Below are positions 1 to 12,209 of a stretch of DNA of 64,000 nt, piece by piece. Numbering within the stretch: the stretch's first letter is position 1; each line of letters starts with the position of its first letter. The notes under the pieces are model-generated. The model was given only the letters and a program-made list of their open reading frames with translations. It ran no database searches and was not told the origin of the DNA. Made by a program: the position numbers and the translations under genes. The stretch comes from Anisus vortex. Its lineage: Eukaryota; Mollusca; Gastropoda; Planorbidae. The DNA lies in contig OX421506.1 of the NCBI GenBank assembly GCA_949126835.1, positions 26,063,301 through 26,127,300 of the forward strand, read 5' to 3'.

Positions 1-899
1 TATTAAATGTAAGCACGCAATAACTGGTTATGAATTTAATAAAACTTACTTTGAATACTTACAAAAATATCAACAACTATGTTATGTTTTTTGTTCCTAG
101 CTAGTTCGACCGGAAAACCCAAACACTTTTTCTACTTTTGCCAGTGCGTCAACAAATTCAGGAACAAACACAGTAAATTGAAAAAAAGTTCCTGTTTCTA
201 CATAATTTAGATTAAATATAATCTTAGTTCCTGAATGGGCCAAAATAATTTGAATTTTTATTAAACTATTTAACACACTGACTAATACAATGTCATTATA
301 TTATATTTTAATTTTTTACCCCTAAACTCGTCGATGTCATGTATTGAATTTATCAAATATAAAATATTTGTATCAACAATATTTCTAGATCGGTTGCACT
401 AAAGTCTTACCGTAAAATATTAACATGAAAAAGTATGGTCTATTCTTAATGGGTTAACCTACTATGTGAGTTTATTAAACTAAATCTAAACTAAACTATA
501 CATCATGAACAGTTTAACTGTATGCCTATAACTATAACTAACAATGATATAACTACGTCATAATCTACTTACCTAAGTATAAATCAGAAGTAAGAAGTAG
601 AATAAAAATCGGTGGTATGTATATGAAATTAACAATACATTAATTTTAGAATATCAGTTCCACTAACAATATTAGATGTATGACATGTTTGTATGATAAT
701 ATCGAGCCAATAAACTTAAGAGCTTTCTTCAAACGCTATCAGGAAATTCTATAATCTATTCCTGACAAGGGGAATGCCCAAAGTAATGTAAAGCTATTTC
801 CCGAGAAAAATGTGTGTGCGAGCTGTCGCAAGAGAGTTTGAACGCGGCGTAGGATATTATATTTGAGATATAGTGCAACACACTCAGTGCCCTCGCATA
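1..899. other. AT-rich non-coding DNA
   Basis: No gene, RNA or clear repeat is visible here. The sequence is AT-rich with frequent stops in all frames. Confidence 0.5.
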
Positions 900-1064
900 G
901 GGGGGAGGGGGGCAGGGGGGGGGCATATGCCCGGGTGAGGCACTTTCAGGGAGGCGGCAAATGTTGGCTAAATATGGCAAATATAGCACTAAACAAGCAG
1001 TTACAGTATGCAAGGGGGAGGCGTTGAAACTTTTGCCCTGGGGCGCCACATAAGCTTGTAAGGC
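900..1064. repeat. Dispersed repeat, copy 1
   Basis: This stretch starts in a G-rich run and ends near CATAAGCTTGTAAGGC. It matches 2116-2279 closely, including AAATATAGCACTA, CAAGCAGTTACAGTATGC and AACTTTTGCCCTGGGGCG. Both copies are in the same orientation about 1.2 kb apart. The family is not recognised; the 105-residue minus-strand reading frame across it is a by-product. Confidence 0.75.
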
Positions 1065-1539
1065 ATGGAACACACTGACTTTAATACTAACTTAACATCT
1101 AAAACGAAATGTCATAGTTACTATTTGTATAACTTTATAATAAGTTATCTCAAACCTGTTGGCATATACAGTGGCACATAAGGTAGTTCCGTTACATTTA
1201 TATGTTTTACTCTTTATTTAGATTCGCTTTATTTAAATAAAGAATTAAAATATTTCATGGAACATTTTCTTTCGTTGTTTGTTATAAAATACATTTATTG
1301 TAATGTTATAAAAAAAATAATCTAATCAGACTAGTCTGAAGGTCTAAAGACAATTACACACTTAATTTATAGGATCACAATGCATGGTTATCAGTAGAAA
1401 ATAGTGCTTTTAACTGATAGTTAGTTCTCAACAGTATCAAAGTACGTTTGCAGTAAGATAAACTTAATAACATGTTCTTACAAATACCCTCTAAGATACA
1501 CTTTTCTTCTAATTTACAATATTTTCACCTAACTCTCCT
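1065..1539. other. AT-rich non-coding DNA
   Basis: Nothing recognisable is seen in this stretch. Confidence 0.4.
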
Positions 1540-2100
1540 GCTTGCACAGCCTCCCCCCCCCCCTTCCCCCATCGACCAGACGACCCTTCTGGTGATGTGT
1601 AGGCACTTCTGTACCCATGGGCTTCAAATATTAGCGAAGTGTGTAAACCACCGATATGCTTACATTGAGAGCACTCGAGTGGATTATAGCCCCTGTTGCG
1701 CGTCCGAGGATCATTGCACTACCAAGAGGGGCCGAGACTCTATGGGGGAGGAAGCAATCAGCGCAACACAGCCCCGTCTGAATCCCGCCCTTGTGTCTGG
1801 ATGTCGAGACCTAGAGTCTATATACCGTGCGACAGTGGAGGTACACGAGCGAGCAACCACGATAAATGATCCTGTGGGAATTCCGCAAGTGGTGAGTGAA
1901 GTGTAGTTCATTTACTGTGGAGACCATACCCCGTGGTACGCAGGGAGACTATTCTCTGACAGGATCTTGGTGTGCACCCCCTGTTGATACGCCCCTTTGT
2001 ATCGTTACGTCCCATACTCAAGAGTCGGAAGGCTCGTCCGGTATTTTTTATCAGTAATGTGTAGACTAAACTGATGCAGCCGCAGACAAACACTCGATAT
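1540..2100. other. GC-rich segment of unknown origin
   Basis: This stretch is visibly richer in G and C than its surroundings and begins with a C-run. A 144-codon plus-strand frame covers 1472-1906, but its translation has no motif I recognise and a minus-strand frame is open across the same bases. It may be part of a mobile element. It is unassigned. Confidence 0.4.
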
Positions 2101-2115
2101 CAGTACCCTAACATG

Positions 2116-2279
2116 GGGGGGGGGGGGCAGAGGGGAGCATAGGCCCAGGGGCGACACATCCAGGGGGCGGCAAATGTAGTCTAAATATAGCAAATATAGC
2201 ACTAGACAAGCAGTTACAGTATGCAAGGGGGCGGCGCTGAAACTTTTGCCCTGGGGCGCTACATAAGCTTGTAAAGGCT
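2116..2279. repeat. Dispersed repeat, copy 2
   Basis: Second copy of the repeat at 900-1064, again starting in a G-run of about 13. The two differ by scattered substitutions and small indels, so the duplication is not recent. Confidence 0.75.
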
Positions 2280-2503
2280 CTGCTTGATATTAATTCATGT
2301 GACAAAGTTGAATGTCTAATTTATATAGCATTTGATTAGTCTTAAAGTCATCCTGCTCTGCCTTTTTTTCTTTTTGGCCTCCTATTCGCTTTTTGTTCCA
2401 AATACATATTTGGCCACTAACTTCATACTAGTGTTTAAATGTTTGACAACTTCTGTTTGGGCTTAATTGATCTTTTATCTAGGATAACAATCTGTTCGAC
2501 AGT

Positions 2504-2584
2504 TTAACCCTTACAGTCCCGGGCGCGTATATAGCGGAACTGAAGGCAGTATAGATAGAAGTAGGTCGGTACGGGAAGGGTTAA
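2504..2584. mobile_element. Tiny TTAA-flanked inverted-repeat element (piggyBac-type MITE)
   Basis: TTAA at 2504-2507 is followed by CCCTTACAG, and the far side reads GGGAAGGG then TTAA at 2581-2584. TTAA duplication with CCCT...AGGG ends is the signature of piggyBac-superfamily elements. The interior is only about 73 bp with no coding capacity, so it would be non-autonomous. Confidence 0.6.
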
Positions 2585-3049
2585 ATTAACTTACACCAAA
2601 AACATAACAAATGCAACTTACTTCAAACGAAAAATGGTCATGTTGGGATATCCAGCAGTTAAAAAATATCACATAAAGACAACCTTTTCACAGCAGCTTC
2701 CTTTTTATATAGTCCAGCTTGCTGCATTTTGAAAAAGCCATCCACCTATCAAAGAGCTTAATCTAATTGCGTAATACTTCGATCCCATAATTTGCCTATA
2801 TTTTGAAATTTTGAAATAGTTGGGTGCAATAACTTAAAATGTGGTAGGCTATCATCATCATCATCATTCCCATGACCGTTGTGGTCGTTGGGGGGAGCGA
2901 ATGGACACCTCAGCAGTCAACTTTCTCCACTTTTGCCTATCTTGGGCGGTTGTCAATAGTTGAGTCAACTGCGGCCCTGTCCAATACTTTACGTTGTCCA
3001 AATCTAAGAACTATTTTGAAATGGTAGAAAAACAAAACAAAACAGCATT
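2585..3049. other. Non-coding, with a short ATC repeat and possible repeat fragment
   Basis: An (ATC)n tract at about 2850-2866 is followed by roughly 130 bp of higher-GC sequence (2867-3000) that looks like the edge of a dispersed repeat. No gene is seen. Confidence 0.35.
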
Positions 3050-6000
3050 AACCTGAAACTAGACGAATAACTAGAAAGTAGTGACCTTATTAACTCCCCT
3101 GAAAACAAAAAACAAGAAATAAATAACATAGTAGAGGAAATAAATAAATATTAATACAATCTGCAACTAAAACATTTGGCACAAATCGATACCCTAATGA
3201 TAAAAATAACCTAAGAAAAAATAAACCCTGGTCAACACACATGAAGTCGAAAGCAAAGATTATACCTTAAAGCAAGAAGAATGAATAATACCCTCAATAC
3301 TAAAGGCTCACTGGAAAGATTAAAAAACACACAGTAAAACTACAAGCGTAAAATGAACACTGCTATAAATAATTATGAAAAAAAAGAGAAATAAAAAAAA
3401 AAAATTTTAATGAAAGAACCCAAAATAATATTGGCGTATCCTAAAGGATAAAAACAGAAAAGAAGATTATAATGAAATTAGTATTGGCGAATTGTTCCAA
3501 TTTTTCAAAACCCAAAACGAAACGACAGATAACTGTTGCATGAACTCAATAAAAACCAATTTAACCGTACTTAACTTAGATACGACAAGGCTTAATGGTG
3601 AAGTAATATATAATGAAGTGTTATCAGCAATCAATAAAACAAGTAATAATAAAAGCTGCGGAAACGATACAATTTTTAATGAATATATAAAAAGCGCAAA
3701 GGTTATAATGATACCAATTTATGTAAAATTATTTAATGTTATCCTAAAAGATGGAATTTTCCCCGAAAGCTGGGGATGATATGTCCAATATATAAAAATA
3801 AAGGCAGCAAGACAAAGCCTGAAAACTTTAGACCAATTACCTTATTATCATGATTAGGTAAATTATTCTCATCTGTTCTTAATGCACAATTGGAGATGTT
3901 CCTTAAAGAGCACAACTTATTAAACGATAATCAAATGGGTTTTAGAGAAGGTTATTCAACGACTGAAGCATCCTTAATCCTATATGCGCTGAACTTTTTA
4001 ATAAAAAATAAAGGAGACAAACTGTTTTGCGCGTTTATTGATCTCAAAAGAGCTTTCCCTACTATACAAAGAAGATTACTATGGGCGAAAATGCTAGACA
4101 TAGACATAGATGAAATTTTTTTTTTAATGTATACAGGCGTTATATAGAGATATTAAATCGACAGTAAAACTAGATACAAAGCTGTCACCGTTATTTAACT
4201 TTGAAGCAGGACTAAGGGAGGGAGAACATTTGAGCCCGCTATTATTTTCTATCTTTATAAATGATTCTTATTTAGAACAAAAAGGCTCAAGTAGTTTAAC
4301 TATCAGCTACGATAACAACGTAGAGATACTAAAAATATTCACACTATTATATGCTGATGACACTACAATCTTGGCTAAAACCTCAAAAGAATTACATAAT
4401 AACTTAAAAAACATTTACAGTAACTACTGCAAGGAGAACTACTTAAACATAAATGAAGATAAGACCAAAAATATGATATTTGGAAGAAAGGGAAAGGTAG
4501 ATGTAGATATTGCTTTTCCCAAAATAATTATTATATTAATGATTTAATTGATTTGATAATTATATTAAGACATTTGCATTTTATTACATTAATTATATAG
4601 TATCCATTATTAAAGTTGTATAGGTCAGTGCACACAATATATGTTGTGAAATCTTCTATAGAAAAAGATTAAGTTTTTGTTAAAAATACTTTTGGGCTAA
4701 ACTAGGTTTAACAAGTCCAGTGTGTTAGGTGGACTGATCACTGTTTTGATATCTACATCATAATATATTGAGTAATTAAATTTAGGAGAGAATTCCTTAA
4801 AGTATCCAACAAGAATACAACTTGTTTATGCAATTGACAATTGAATTGTTCATCATTCTTAAAATTGTGTTTTGTGTTGAATAAATAAATTAATGTAAGT
4901 AAACACAAGTTCGTTACTTCGTGATTTCAAGTGTGCATACGCCATACATGATGATGCTGATAATAAATGAAACTAAAAATATACATGTTTACATGCCCAT
5001 ACACGCTAGCATAAGAATAATAAAATATATGGGCACTAACAGTAGAAAATCACAAATTTGAAATAAATAGTAATAAAATAGAAATAGTATCTAAATTTAA
5101 ATACCTGTGAAGAATCTTCTCAGCTAACGGATCCTTCTCAGAACACAGAAAATATTGCAAGATAAAAGGTACAAATGCTATGTACAACCTGTTCAGAAAA
5201 CGCCATACACTAAGCCTGCCTATAGATAGTCAAATTGATCTGTTTCACCAAACAGTACTACCTATACTTACCTACGGTTGCGAATTATGGGGTATGGAAA
5301 ATTGCGACATAATAAAAAATATTAGACTAAAATATTTTAAGATGATTTTAAAATTGAACACAAAAACACCAAATTATGTAGGCGAAACAGCAAACTATAT
5401 ATAAGAACATATATTAAAAAAAGAATGTTACACTTCTGGATCAAAATAGCGACCGGTAAACCAAGCAGAATTTCTAAAATAATTTATAACATTTTACTTA
5501 AAGAGCACCTGGTTGAAAAATGCAAATGGACCGCCAATATAAAGTTACAACTTGAACAATTAGGACTAGGATATATGTAGCTAGAACAAGATATAATAGA
5601 TACAAAACTTTCAAAATCAATAATTAACTTACGTATAAATGATCAAAGTAAACAGGAATTGTATGAGAGTATGCAAATAAGCAATAAAGGTAAATTGAAT
5701 AGCGCTCTATAATATAAATCTGACTGGGAAAATATTCCACCCTTTTTAAATAAATTACATCTTAAAGAAGCTATCTATATACTAAATATAAGTTAATAAC
5801 AATTTCCCTGTTGAACTGGGTCGCCACTCCAGAATAGATTATAATTTATTAAGATTATGTCCCCTTTGCATAAAAGATAATAATATAGGAGATGGATTTC
5901 ACTATTTACTCCAATGTGAGCATTTCAATGCAAAACGGAAAATGTATCTTAAAAAATATTACTATAACAGACATAATGTAGAAAAAATGTTGGAACTGCT

Positions 6001-6518
6001 TAATTCTAGTTCTCTGAAAGAACTTAAAAAACTAAGCATATTTTCAAAAATATTATTATCTGCTTTTAAAAAATGAAAAAAGGGTAGAAACGTTTAGTAT
6101 ATTAAAATGTTTGTTTGTCACTATGTTAATGAGAGATAGTAATGGATGTAATGTAATATACAAAGCCGCAAGAAAAATTGTGAATGATTTCTTAAATGTT
6201 TGTTCTCACTATGTTAATGCGAAGCAGCTCTAATGAAAGTGATGTACATGTATGTATATGGTAGCTAGTAAATTGAGATATGTTGTTTTTTTTCCCCTTA
6301 TAAATTGCATTATAAATTTAATTATCTCACTGAATTTGCTTGTATGATACATTTAATTAATAATTGACTATTATTTTCATTTTTATTATTAATATTTGGT
6401 TACTTTTATTGTTTAATGCACTGTTTACTAATGCTATAACTTTCTTATGTTTTTTACTATGTCTTTATTGTACCTATGTACTATGTGGCAAATAAAAATA
6501 TTGTTCATTGTTCAACCA
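3050..6518 (+). mobile_element. Decayed non-LTR retrotransposon (LINE)
   Basis: Broken reading frames in order give the endonuclease-RT linker (about 3050-3480), reverse transcriptase blocks (3492-4547), the post-RT region (about 5050-5700) and a cysteine/histidine-containing C-terminus near 5855-6075. The 3' end at about 6495-6518 is AATAAAAATATTGTTCATTGTTCA, short TTGTTCA-like units typical of CR1/L2-like tails. The stretch 4548-5040 does not translate as LINE and appears to be an insertion or replacement, although I see no terminal repeats for it. Clade assignment is uncertain. Confidence 0.8.
3492..6075 (+). pseudogene. Reverse transcriptase pseudogene of the LINE
   Basis: The RT fingers and palm can be followed through several stops and frameshifts. 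At 3890-4147 there is a QMGFREGYST block and the FIDLKRAFPT motif (the first catalytic aspartate). At 4230-4547 there is SPLLFSIFINDS followed by LLYADDTTIL, which carries the catalytic YADD. Downstream, ILTYGCELWG at about 5265-5300 is the usual post-RT motif, and a CEHF motif near 5915 resembles the C-terminal zinc-knuckle-like region. Breaks at about 3778, 3850, 4147, 4548 and 5404 mean no enzyme can be made. Codon use is AT-rich like the surroundings, consistent with an old insertion. Confidence 0.8.
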
Positions 6519-7202
6519 GCATCTCCGCTGACGGCCTCTCCTACGCCCACCTTCCACCGTACCCTGGAGGATTGTTTTTGACAGGCTATTGTGCCGAACC
6601 ATGTCAGTTTGGGCCGTTTGATTGTAGCCATAATGTTTTCTTGAGGGCCTCCAATTGATCATATTCCGTCCCACACATACGTATTAGTCCCGTGTTCTTC
6701 GTGGGAGATTCGAAGTATTGTTCTCATGCATTTATTTTCGAAACCCTGCAACTTGTTTTCTGTTGCTGATAAAAGCGTCCAGGTCTAACATCTATACAGA
6801 ACAATAGTTCTGACAAGGACTATGTAAAGTCTGAGCTTTGTTAAAAGATCAATGCTTTTACTGGTCCAGATTCCATTGCCGCCATTGTAGTCCCAATCCT
6901 CGCTCAAATTTCTGACTCACAGCGTCCGTCTGCGATATGATTGCTCCTAGATATTTGAAATTATGTATTTCTTCCAGTTGTTGTTGGTTCAATATGATGA
7001 TTACACTTCTGGCATCTGTGGTGTTGATCATTATTTTACTCTTTTCGTAGCTGATTTCCATTCCGTATGACTTTGCTCTATCTGCAAGCTTGTCTGTGAG
7101 CTCTTGTAGGTCTTTGTTGCTCCCGGCCAACTTGTCGATAGCATCAGCAAATCTTAGATTGCATAGGGGTTTTCCCCAATGGAGATTGATGGAGGCTAGC
7201 AT
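6519..7202 (-). mobile_element. LINE fragment (RTE/endonuclease-RT type), minus strand
   Basis: Read on the minus strand, 7202-6858 encodes a piece with NLRFADAIDKLAGS (a FADD-type catalytic box in which the second aspartate has become A-I), then GMEISYEKSKIM and HNFKYLGAIIS. After several breaks, 6674-6519 gives DMVRHNSLSKTILQGTVEG and a GGRRRGRQRRCW motif, which is the characteristic C-terminus of this retroelement type. The N-terminal endonuclease and most of the RT are absent. It abuts the end of the plus-strand LINE tail to tail. Confidence 0.78.
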
Positions 7203-8264
7203 ACAGAGTTACAATGTGAAGAAAAGCTTATCTATCTATTTTTAGGTCAAAACTAAATCTTTACTATTTACATTTGACGTAGGCTATGTTTTAAAAGCTA
7301 TTATGATCATGTAAATACTTCATTAATCTTATTTGTTTGTCTAGTGAAATACAGATTTGTTTTCCTCTGTATGATTTTTAATCTGATTCATAACAGCAAA
7401 TGAATAGTTGACCATGATACTGCTAGTTGTTAAGAAAGCTAAATTGATGATATCCACCCAGAAATGTGACAGTCACTGTTTTTTTTTAAATTATTCTATG
7501 AAAAAAAGCAGATGATTATCTAGCTGTGATCTGAGAAGGCTCACATTTTTTTTCAAGCAGCAAAATCAAAAAGAGACAGGTTGATAAGTCCTAAAACTCT
7601 TTAAGTCTTATCCTCTGCCATTTATTTAAACTGCCATTTAAACTATCAGTATCAGACCAAAAGTTCTTTTCTACACGATTTCTGCTTTGTCTATACAAAT
7701 AAAAGTTTCTATTCTTATAGTGGAATTATGTTTCTGTTTAAAACAGGGCACAATTCAATTGATTTGAGAGAAAAGTAATCTGTGTTACAATAAGATATAC
7801 TAAAAATGTTATAATAGTTTCTTCATTTTGTGTGTGTTTGTTTTTGTTAACTAAATGTTTTATAAATTTTTAAAGCATACAGACATTATTGAGAGAGTGA
7901 GATGTTTAGAGAATAATATAAAAATGATGACACTGAATTACAGACTGAAACCAGGGGAGTTGGGGGGGGGGGGGGGGTAATGTTGCAATTAATTACATCT
8001 TCAAAAATAAAATTGCATTATTCATTATAAAAATAAGTGTCTTTGTAACTGTTTCGACATTACAAAATTAATATTTCAGCAAATTAATGTCTCAACTATT
8101 ACATCTATGTATGGGCAGGGGCAAAGCCAGACATTTTTTTTCACGGTGGGCTGAACTTCCATGTGACAACCATTTCTCAACGTTTTCACGAATTTAAAAC
8201 GTATTGTAACGTTGAAAAGTTGAAAAAAGTTGTGTGTTTTTTTAATTGTCGCTTTGCCCGTTTG
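7203..8264. other. AT-rich spacer
   Basis: No gene is seen. A run of about 16 G at 7961-7976 is the only conspicuous structure. Confidence 0.45.
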
Positions 8265-8490
8265 TGGCACATGGTGGCTGAGCGACAGCGCCTTCTGCTT
8301 TAGTCCCCGAGGTTCTGGTTTTTAATCTTGGTGAAGGTTGGGATTTGTTCCTGGGTCTGCGGGTGTCATTAAGACTATCCATCTCTGCTGGGTACCTGAA
8401 ATAAGTAAGGGAAAAATAAAGGCTGCTGGGCATCGTACTGGCCACACTATCCCATAGTATGCCGTGGCCACATAAACTGGTTACCAGGTC
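8265..8490 (+). repeat. tRNA-derived SINE (family 1), diverged copy
   Basis: The 5' head resembles a tRNA (TGGCTGAGCGACAGCG for the A box, GAGGTTCTGG for the B-box region). The body carries the family words GGGTACCTGA, CTGGCCACAC and GCCGTGGCCACA. Other copies lie at 34462, 43334, 45103 and 58267. Confidence 0.75.
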
Positions 8491-9012
8491 TACTTCACTT
8501 ACCTTTAACTTTACAATAATTTTTCGCTTGTCTATTTCATTAATTCAACTCTTAAAGCATTCTTTTCCACATTTTTTAATAATCAATCTTGCAAAACACA
8601 CTCAGTCCATTGGACTGTGTACAATTCAATAATTGTTTCAAATCTTTTAAAAATATGACAAAAAGTCTAAAACTAGTTTTGATAACAAAAATGTTTATTA
8701 TCGAATTTATTTTACAATTGCAGTGAAAAGTTAAAAAAAAAAGTTGACCGAAATTTGAGCATTTTCAAATTTGGTGAGAAAATTAAAATCATGGGCGCTT
8801 AGAATACAACCTGATAATTTCAGGAAATTTTACTAAAACTATAAAATGTAGTATTGAGTAAAAAAAATATTTTGTAAGGTTATTGACTTCTCATTGTTGC
8901 TGTCTTCAATATGACATGCATGAACTAAAAATTTCTCAAACCTGGAATGTGAAATAGGCGATAAAGAAATATTTAACTCTTTGAAATTGTTTAGGACATC
9001 ATGCACGACATT
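8491..9012. other. 3' flank of GIMAP-1
   Basis: AT-rich sequence downstream of the GIMAP-1 stop. It probably contains the 3' UTR, but no poly(A) signal could be chosen with confidence. Confidence 0.4.
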
Positions 9013-10173
9013 TCACTCGTTTCGCAACCATCTAAAAAATTTCTGCCAGCAACTTTCATCAGGATTAAGGTTTTTTACAACAGCGCCGTATGGTGTGTTT
9101 TTTTCACTTCGATTTGACCTTTCTATGTCAGATTGTCTTTCATTGTGATAACTTGGATGTTCATTACCTTGTAAACCAGTTGCGACAGGTTGAGATTGAT
9201 CTCGTCTAGTTCGGTTCAAGTGTTCAGCCCGAGCCTTTTCCTGTTGCAGCTGCTGGTTTCGTTCACAAGTCTTCAATTTGAGATCTACATCCATTTTGAA
9301 AATTTTCAAGACATTCAAAGGCTGCTGAATGTTATCTGGTCCATGATATCTCTCTAATAACTTTTGCTCGAACTCATTGATCAGATTCAGAACGTCGTGG
9401 TAAGATTGAATTTGTTTAGCGACATCCAGAAAAGATTGAATGTTTCTCACGAGGTTTCGTTTGCCATCAATGAAATCATTTGTCTCTTTCAAAATACTTG
9501 GCATTTTTGTTTCTATAATGAGTTTTTGCAAATCTGAATCCGCATCTTTGAAGTCGCTCTTATTGTAATGAATATTTCCTGGTACCATTGTTATAAGCTC
9601 AGATACCTGTGAATTTTTCACATGTTCATCCTTCGTCCTGTTATTGAACAGAACACATCTGTAATTGCATTCTTGGAACAAATTCTTTATTTCACCTTCT
9701 TGTTGCTGGCACCAATCTTTAAAACTTACATTGTCATCTTCGTTATCAGCTTCAAAGTTATCTCCTTGAGTTATTATGCAGACACCAAAATCTCTAATGA
9801 CATTTCTACCCAGAATCCCTTTGATAAATTTAATAGAATCACTTTCTTGTTGTGTATACCGCGATCCATACTTAAGCACAATAACTAAAGCTGAGAATCT
9901 GTAGTTCAGCAATTTCAGAGCTTCTGTTAGGGTCACTATGGATAAGTTGAGAACCTCCTCAGCACTTCTGTTTGTGTCTATCCCTGGGCCATCCAAAACG
10001 TTGATTTTGACATCTCTGAAGCTACTACTTGCAATGACAAACTCCGACATAGAAGAAGAAGAAGTAGAAGCGGTTGTTTTAAAAGCTTGTTGTCTTAGGA
10101 TGGAATTTCCTGTAGCGCTTTTCCCATTTCCGGTATTGCCAACAAGAAGTAATGTCATTTCTTTGGTTTCCAT
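9013..10173 (-). CDS. GIMAP-1: AIG1-family GTPase, plain C-terminus
   Basis: A 386-residue GTPase of the GIMAP (AIG1/IAN) family, whose members bind GTP, assemble on membranes and act in immunity. All G motifs can be read: P-loop GNTGNGKS at residues 12-19, G3 DGPG at 61-64, G4 TQGD at 135-138, and the family's G5-region FNNRT at 176-180. The remainder to about residue 310 is helical and charged, and the tail is hydrophilic, ending WLRNE with no membrane span or lipidation box. The ATG sits immediately after a TTTTTATTTTTAG splice acceptor, so a 5' UTR intron is likely and this start is well supported. It is closest by eye to GIMAP-2, with near-identical residues across 215-310. It is the last gene of a tandem minus-strand trio. 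Its function in this animal is inferred only from family membership. Confidence 0.93.
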   Translation of the reverse strand: METKEMTLLLVGNTGNGKSATGNSILRQQAFKTTASTSSSSMSEFVIASSSFRDVKINVLDGPGIDTNRSAEEVLNLSIVTLTEALKLLNYRFSALVIVLKYGSRYTQQESDSIKFIKGILGRNVIRDFGVCIITQGDNFEADNEDDNVSFKDWCQQQEGEIKNLFQECNYRCVLFNNRTKDEHVKNSQVSELITMVPGNIHYNKSDFKDADSDLQKLIIETKMPSILKETNDFIDGKRNLVRNIQSFLDVAKQIQSYHDVLNLINEFEQKLLERYHGPDNIQQPLNVLKIFKMDVDLKLKTCERNQQLQQEKARAEHLNRTRRDQSQPVATGLQGNEHPSYHNERQSDIERSNRSEKNTPYGAVVKNLNPDESCWQKFFRWLRNE

Positions 10174-10194
10174 CTAAAAATAAAAAGCGTAAAA
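10174..10194 (-). promoter_or_regulatory. Splice acceptor of 5' UTR intron, GIMAP-1
   Basis: A T-rich tract ending in TAG directly precedes the ATG on the minus strand. GIMAP-2 and GIMAP-3 have the same arrangement. A plausible partner donor (CTAAG followed by GTAATT) lies at 10951-10946, which would end a leader exon at 10952. That pairing is inference. Confidence 0.65.
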
Positions 10195-10741
10195 TATGAT
10201 ACGTTTTTTTTTTACATTTAAATGTACTATATAGGCCTAACGAAATTATCTGCAATTATATTCTTAAAGAATCATCTAAATATTGAGAATACTTGTTGTT
10301 AAAAGAACATTTTTTAGTGTTAATAGCAAAAATATTATTATTTGTAGAACTTTTCTAGTTGTCCGTCCGAAATTAACACATTTTTACAATCGGTAACTCT
10401 ACAATTAGGTCGGTGTTACAAAAAATTATATGGGAGCTGTAGCAAACCTGAGGACAGTTACGCTGCTTATAAACTCAATATAGAAGAAATAACACAAAGC
10501 TACATATGCTCAGAACACAGTGATGAACACATTTACATACGTAGAGATACCATTATATTAGTACAGATACTTCATTGATGTGCTGACAGAATGAATTACA
10601 TATAGACAGACGAACAGGCAAATAAAGACAAATTGAGCTGGCTGACTAACAGAGGAATAAATAGAGAGAATGAGATATACATAGACATAGGCAGATAGAT
10701 TGGTAGATATCAGGCCCTAAAGATTAGAAGATTGACAAATT

Positions 10742-10830
10742 ATGATAATAATAATAAGTATATTTATATAGCCCTGCCAACAAACTTAATGTAATCTTAG
10801 AGCGCATTTGACATTGAGCAACAAAAACAT
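10742..10830. repeat. Dispersed repeat module, copy 1
   Basis: (AAT)n followed by TATTTATATAGCCCTGCC and, about 50 bp later, AGAGCGCATTTGAC. A similar module (ATTTATATTGCGCTACTATCC ... GTGCGCTCTGGG) occurs at about 13012-13090. It is probably a transposon end; the family is not identified. Confidence 0.45.
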
Positions 10831-11306
10831 GAATATAGCCATTTTTAATGCAAGAACACGAATATAATTCTTTTGGCTAAATAAGTATAACTATATACGA
10901 ATTTTTTGATTACATGAAAGGCTGTATAGCTACATACACATATAGAATTACCTTAGCACGGCTTCGACCAGCTTATTCTCCGACAAGTTCGTTAACGTGT
11001 GCTACGCTTTGTATTTTACTCTTATGAATGCTTTCCCTGGTAAATTGTCTGCACTTAAGGTCGATCTGCAACGGGAATTCCCCATTTCATTCAAACGTTT
11101 TCTGGGAAAATCCTGCAGAAGTACAAAGTAAACAAGTGTTCTTTGGTCCCTTTTCTTGATATGCTCGAACTTGACTCAAGATAACAACAAACTAACTCTA
11201 GTGTGGTATATACCAGGGGTTCCCAAATTCTGATAAGCAGAACCCGGCACGACCACTGTTTATGGATTTTTAAAATTCATTTAATTTGCTTAGCTCAAAT
11301 ATTTGT

Positions 11307-11308
<2 letters not shown>

Positions 11309-11405
<97 letters not shown>

Positions 11406-11417
11406 CATAGATAGATT
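11309..11417. repeat. (GATA)n microsatellite
   Basis: About 27 tandem ATAG units, interrupted once near the right end. The ISIYLSIYLSI-type reading frame across it is an artefact of the 4-bp repeat. Confidence 0.97.
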
Positions 11418-11533
11418 GTAGGGATTATTGGTGCCGTACGCGAAAGAAGGGGATACTCGTCAATGAAAAGTTGATTTGAGAAGTATGGGAGAAAGAAAAG
11501 AGTTTGGTACGCATTGAGAGAAAATAGATTAGT

Positions 11534-11733
11534 CAAGGGGTTGGCAACCTACGACACGCGTGCCAAACCTGGCGCACAGAGCACTTTTCAACGGCACGCA
11601 AAAGGCCACCCAAAAGGAAATTCTTCTGCACGAAATTGAGTGCTAGAACAGGATGAAGGTTAGACTGTTGGCACGCTGAATAAATTAGAATTCCTCCTTT
11701 AACAAATTAATTTGAAAAGGATGTCGACCCTTG
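11534..11733 (+). mobile_element. 200-bp hAT-like MITE (GGCAACCTACG family)
   Basis: Ends are CAAGGGGTTGGCAACC and GTCGACCCTTG. The interior carries the family words ACACGCGTGCC, GGCACGC and TGTTGGCACGCTGAAT. Full-length or partial relatives lie at 12210, 18030, 26866, 27072, 29604, 35574, 36406 and 54000. It is non-coding. Confidence 0.8.
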
Positions 11734-12209
11734 GCTAAGTTTATATAAGGCTGCAAATCGTTGTTTTACTCTTTGTTTTCCCTTATTTTAACACTGATTT
11801 ATATGACGCGTCAGCGATAAACCTAATTCACGACCAAACATAATTGAACGTAAAATGAATAGGCTAAATAATAAATGCTACTTTTCAAAATTTTACATTT
11901 TTGCAGAGCCTCATACAACACTGAATGTGTCCCAAATTGCATAATGCACCTTATCCTTGTTTTACTACAGAAATATTTACATTAGAATGTCCTTCCGGCC
12001 GATCCATGATTAAGTCCAGTCCTATGTTTTATTTTAATGTTTAACTCAGCTCTTCAATTCGATAACTGAGGCCGAAACCTGTGCATCGATGTTGCTAAAC
12101 AACCACCCAGACTGAATAATGTGTATAGAATTGTGAGGACTTCTTTAAGAATTAAATTCTTAGCAAAACATTTTCTAACATTCTTTTTTCTCAAATGTAT
12201 TCTCTATTG

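Noticed and set aside
1472..1906. 144-residue plus-strand frame as a gene
   Set aside because: No recognisable motif or splice context, and a minus-strand frame is open across the same bases.
9622..10177. Plus-strand reading frames opposite GIMAP-1 (and likewise opposite GIMAP-2, -3, -A and -B)
   Set aside because: They mirror the conserved GTPase codons on the other strand, recur at the same places in each paralogue and have no motif of their own.
11270..11536. 88-residue frame with IYLS repeats
   Set aside because: Translation of the (GATA)n microsatellite.
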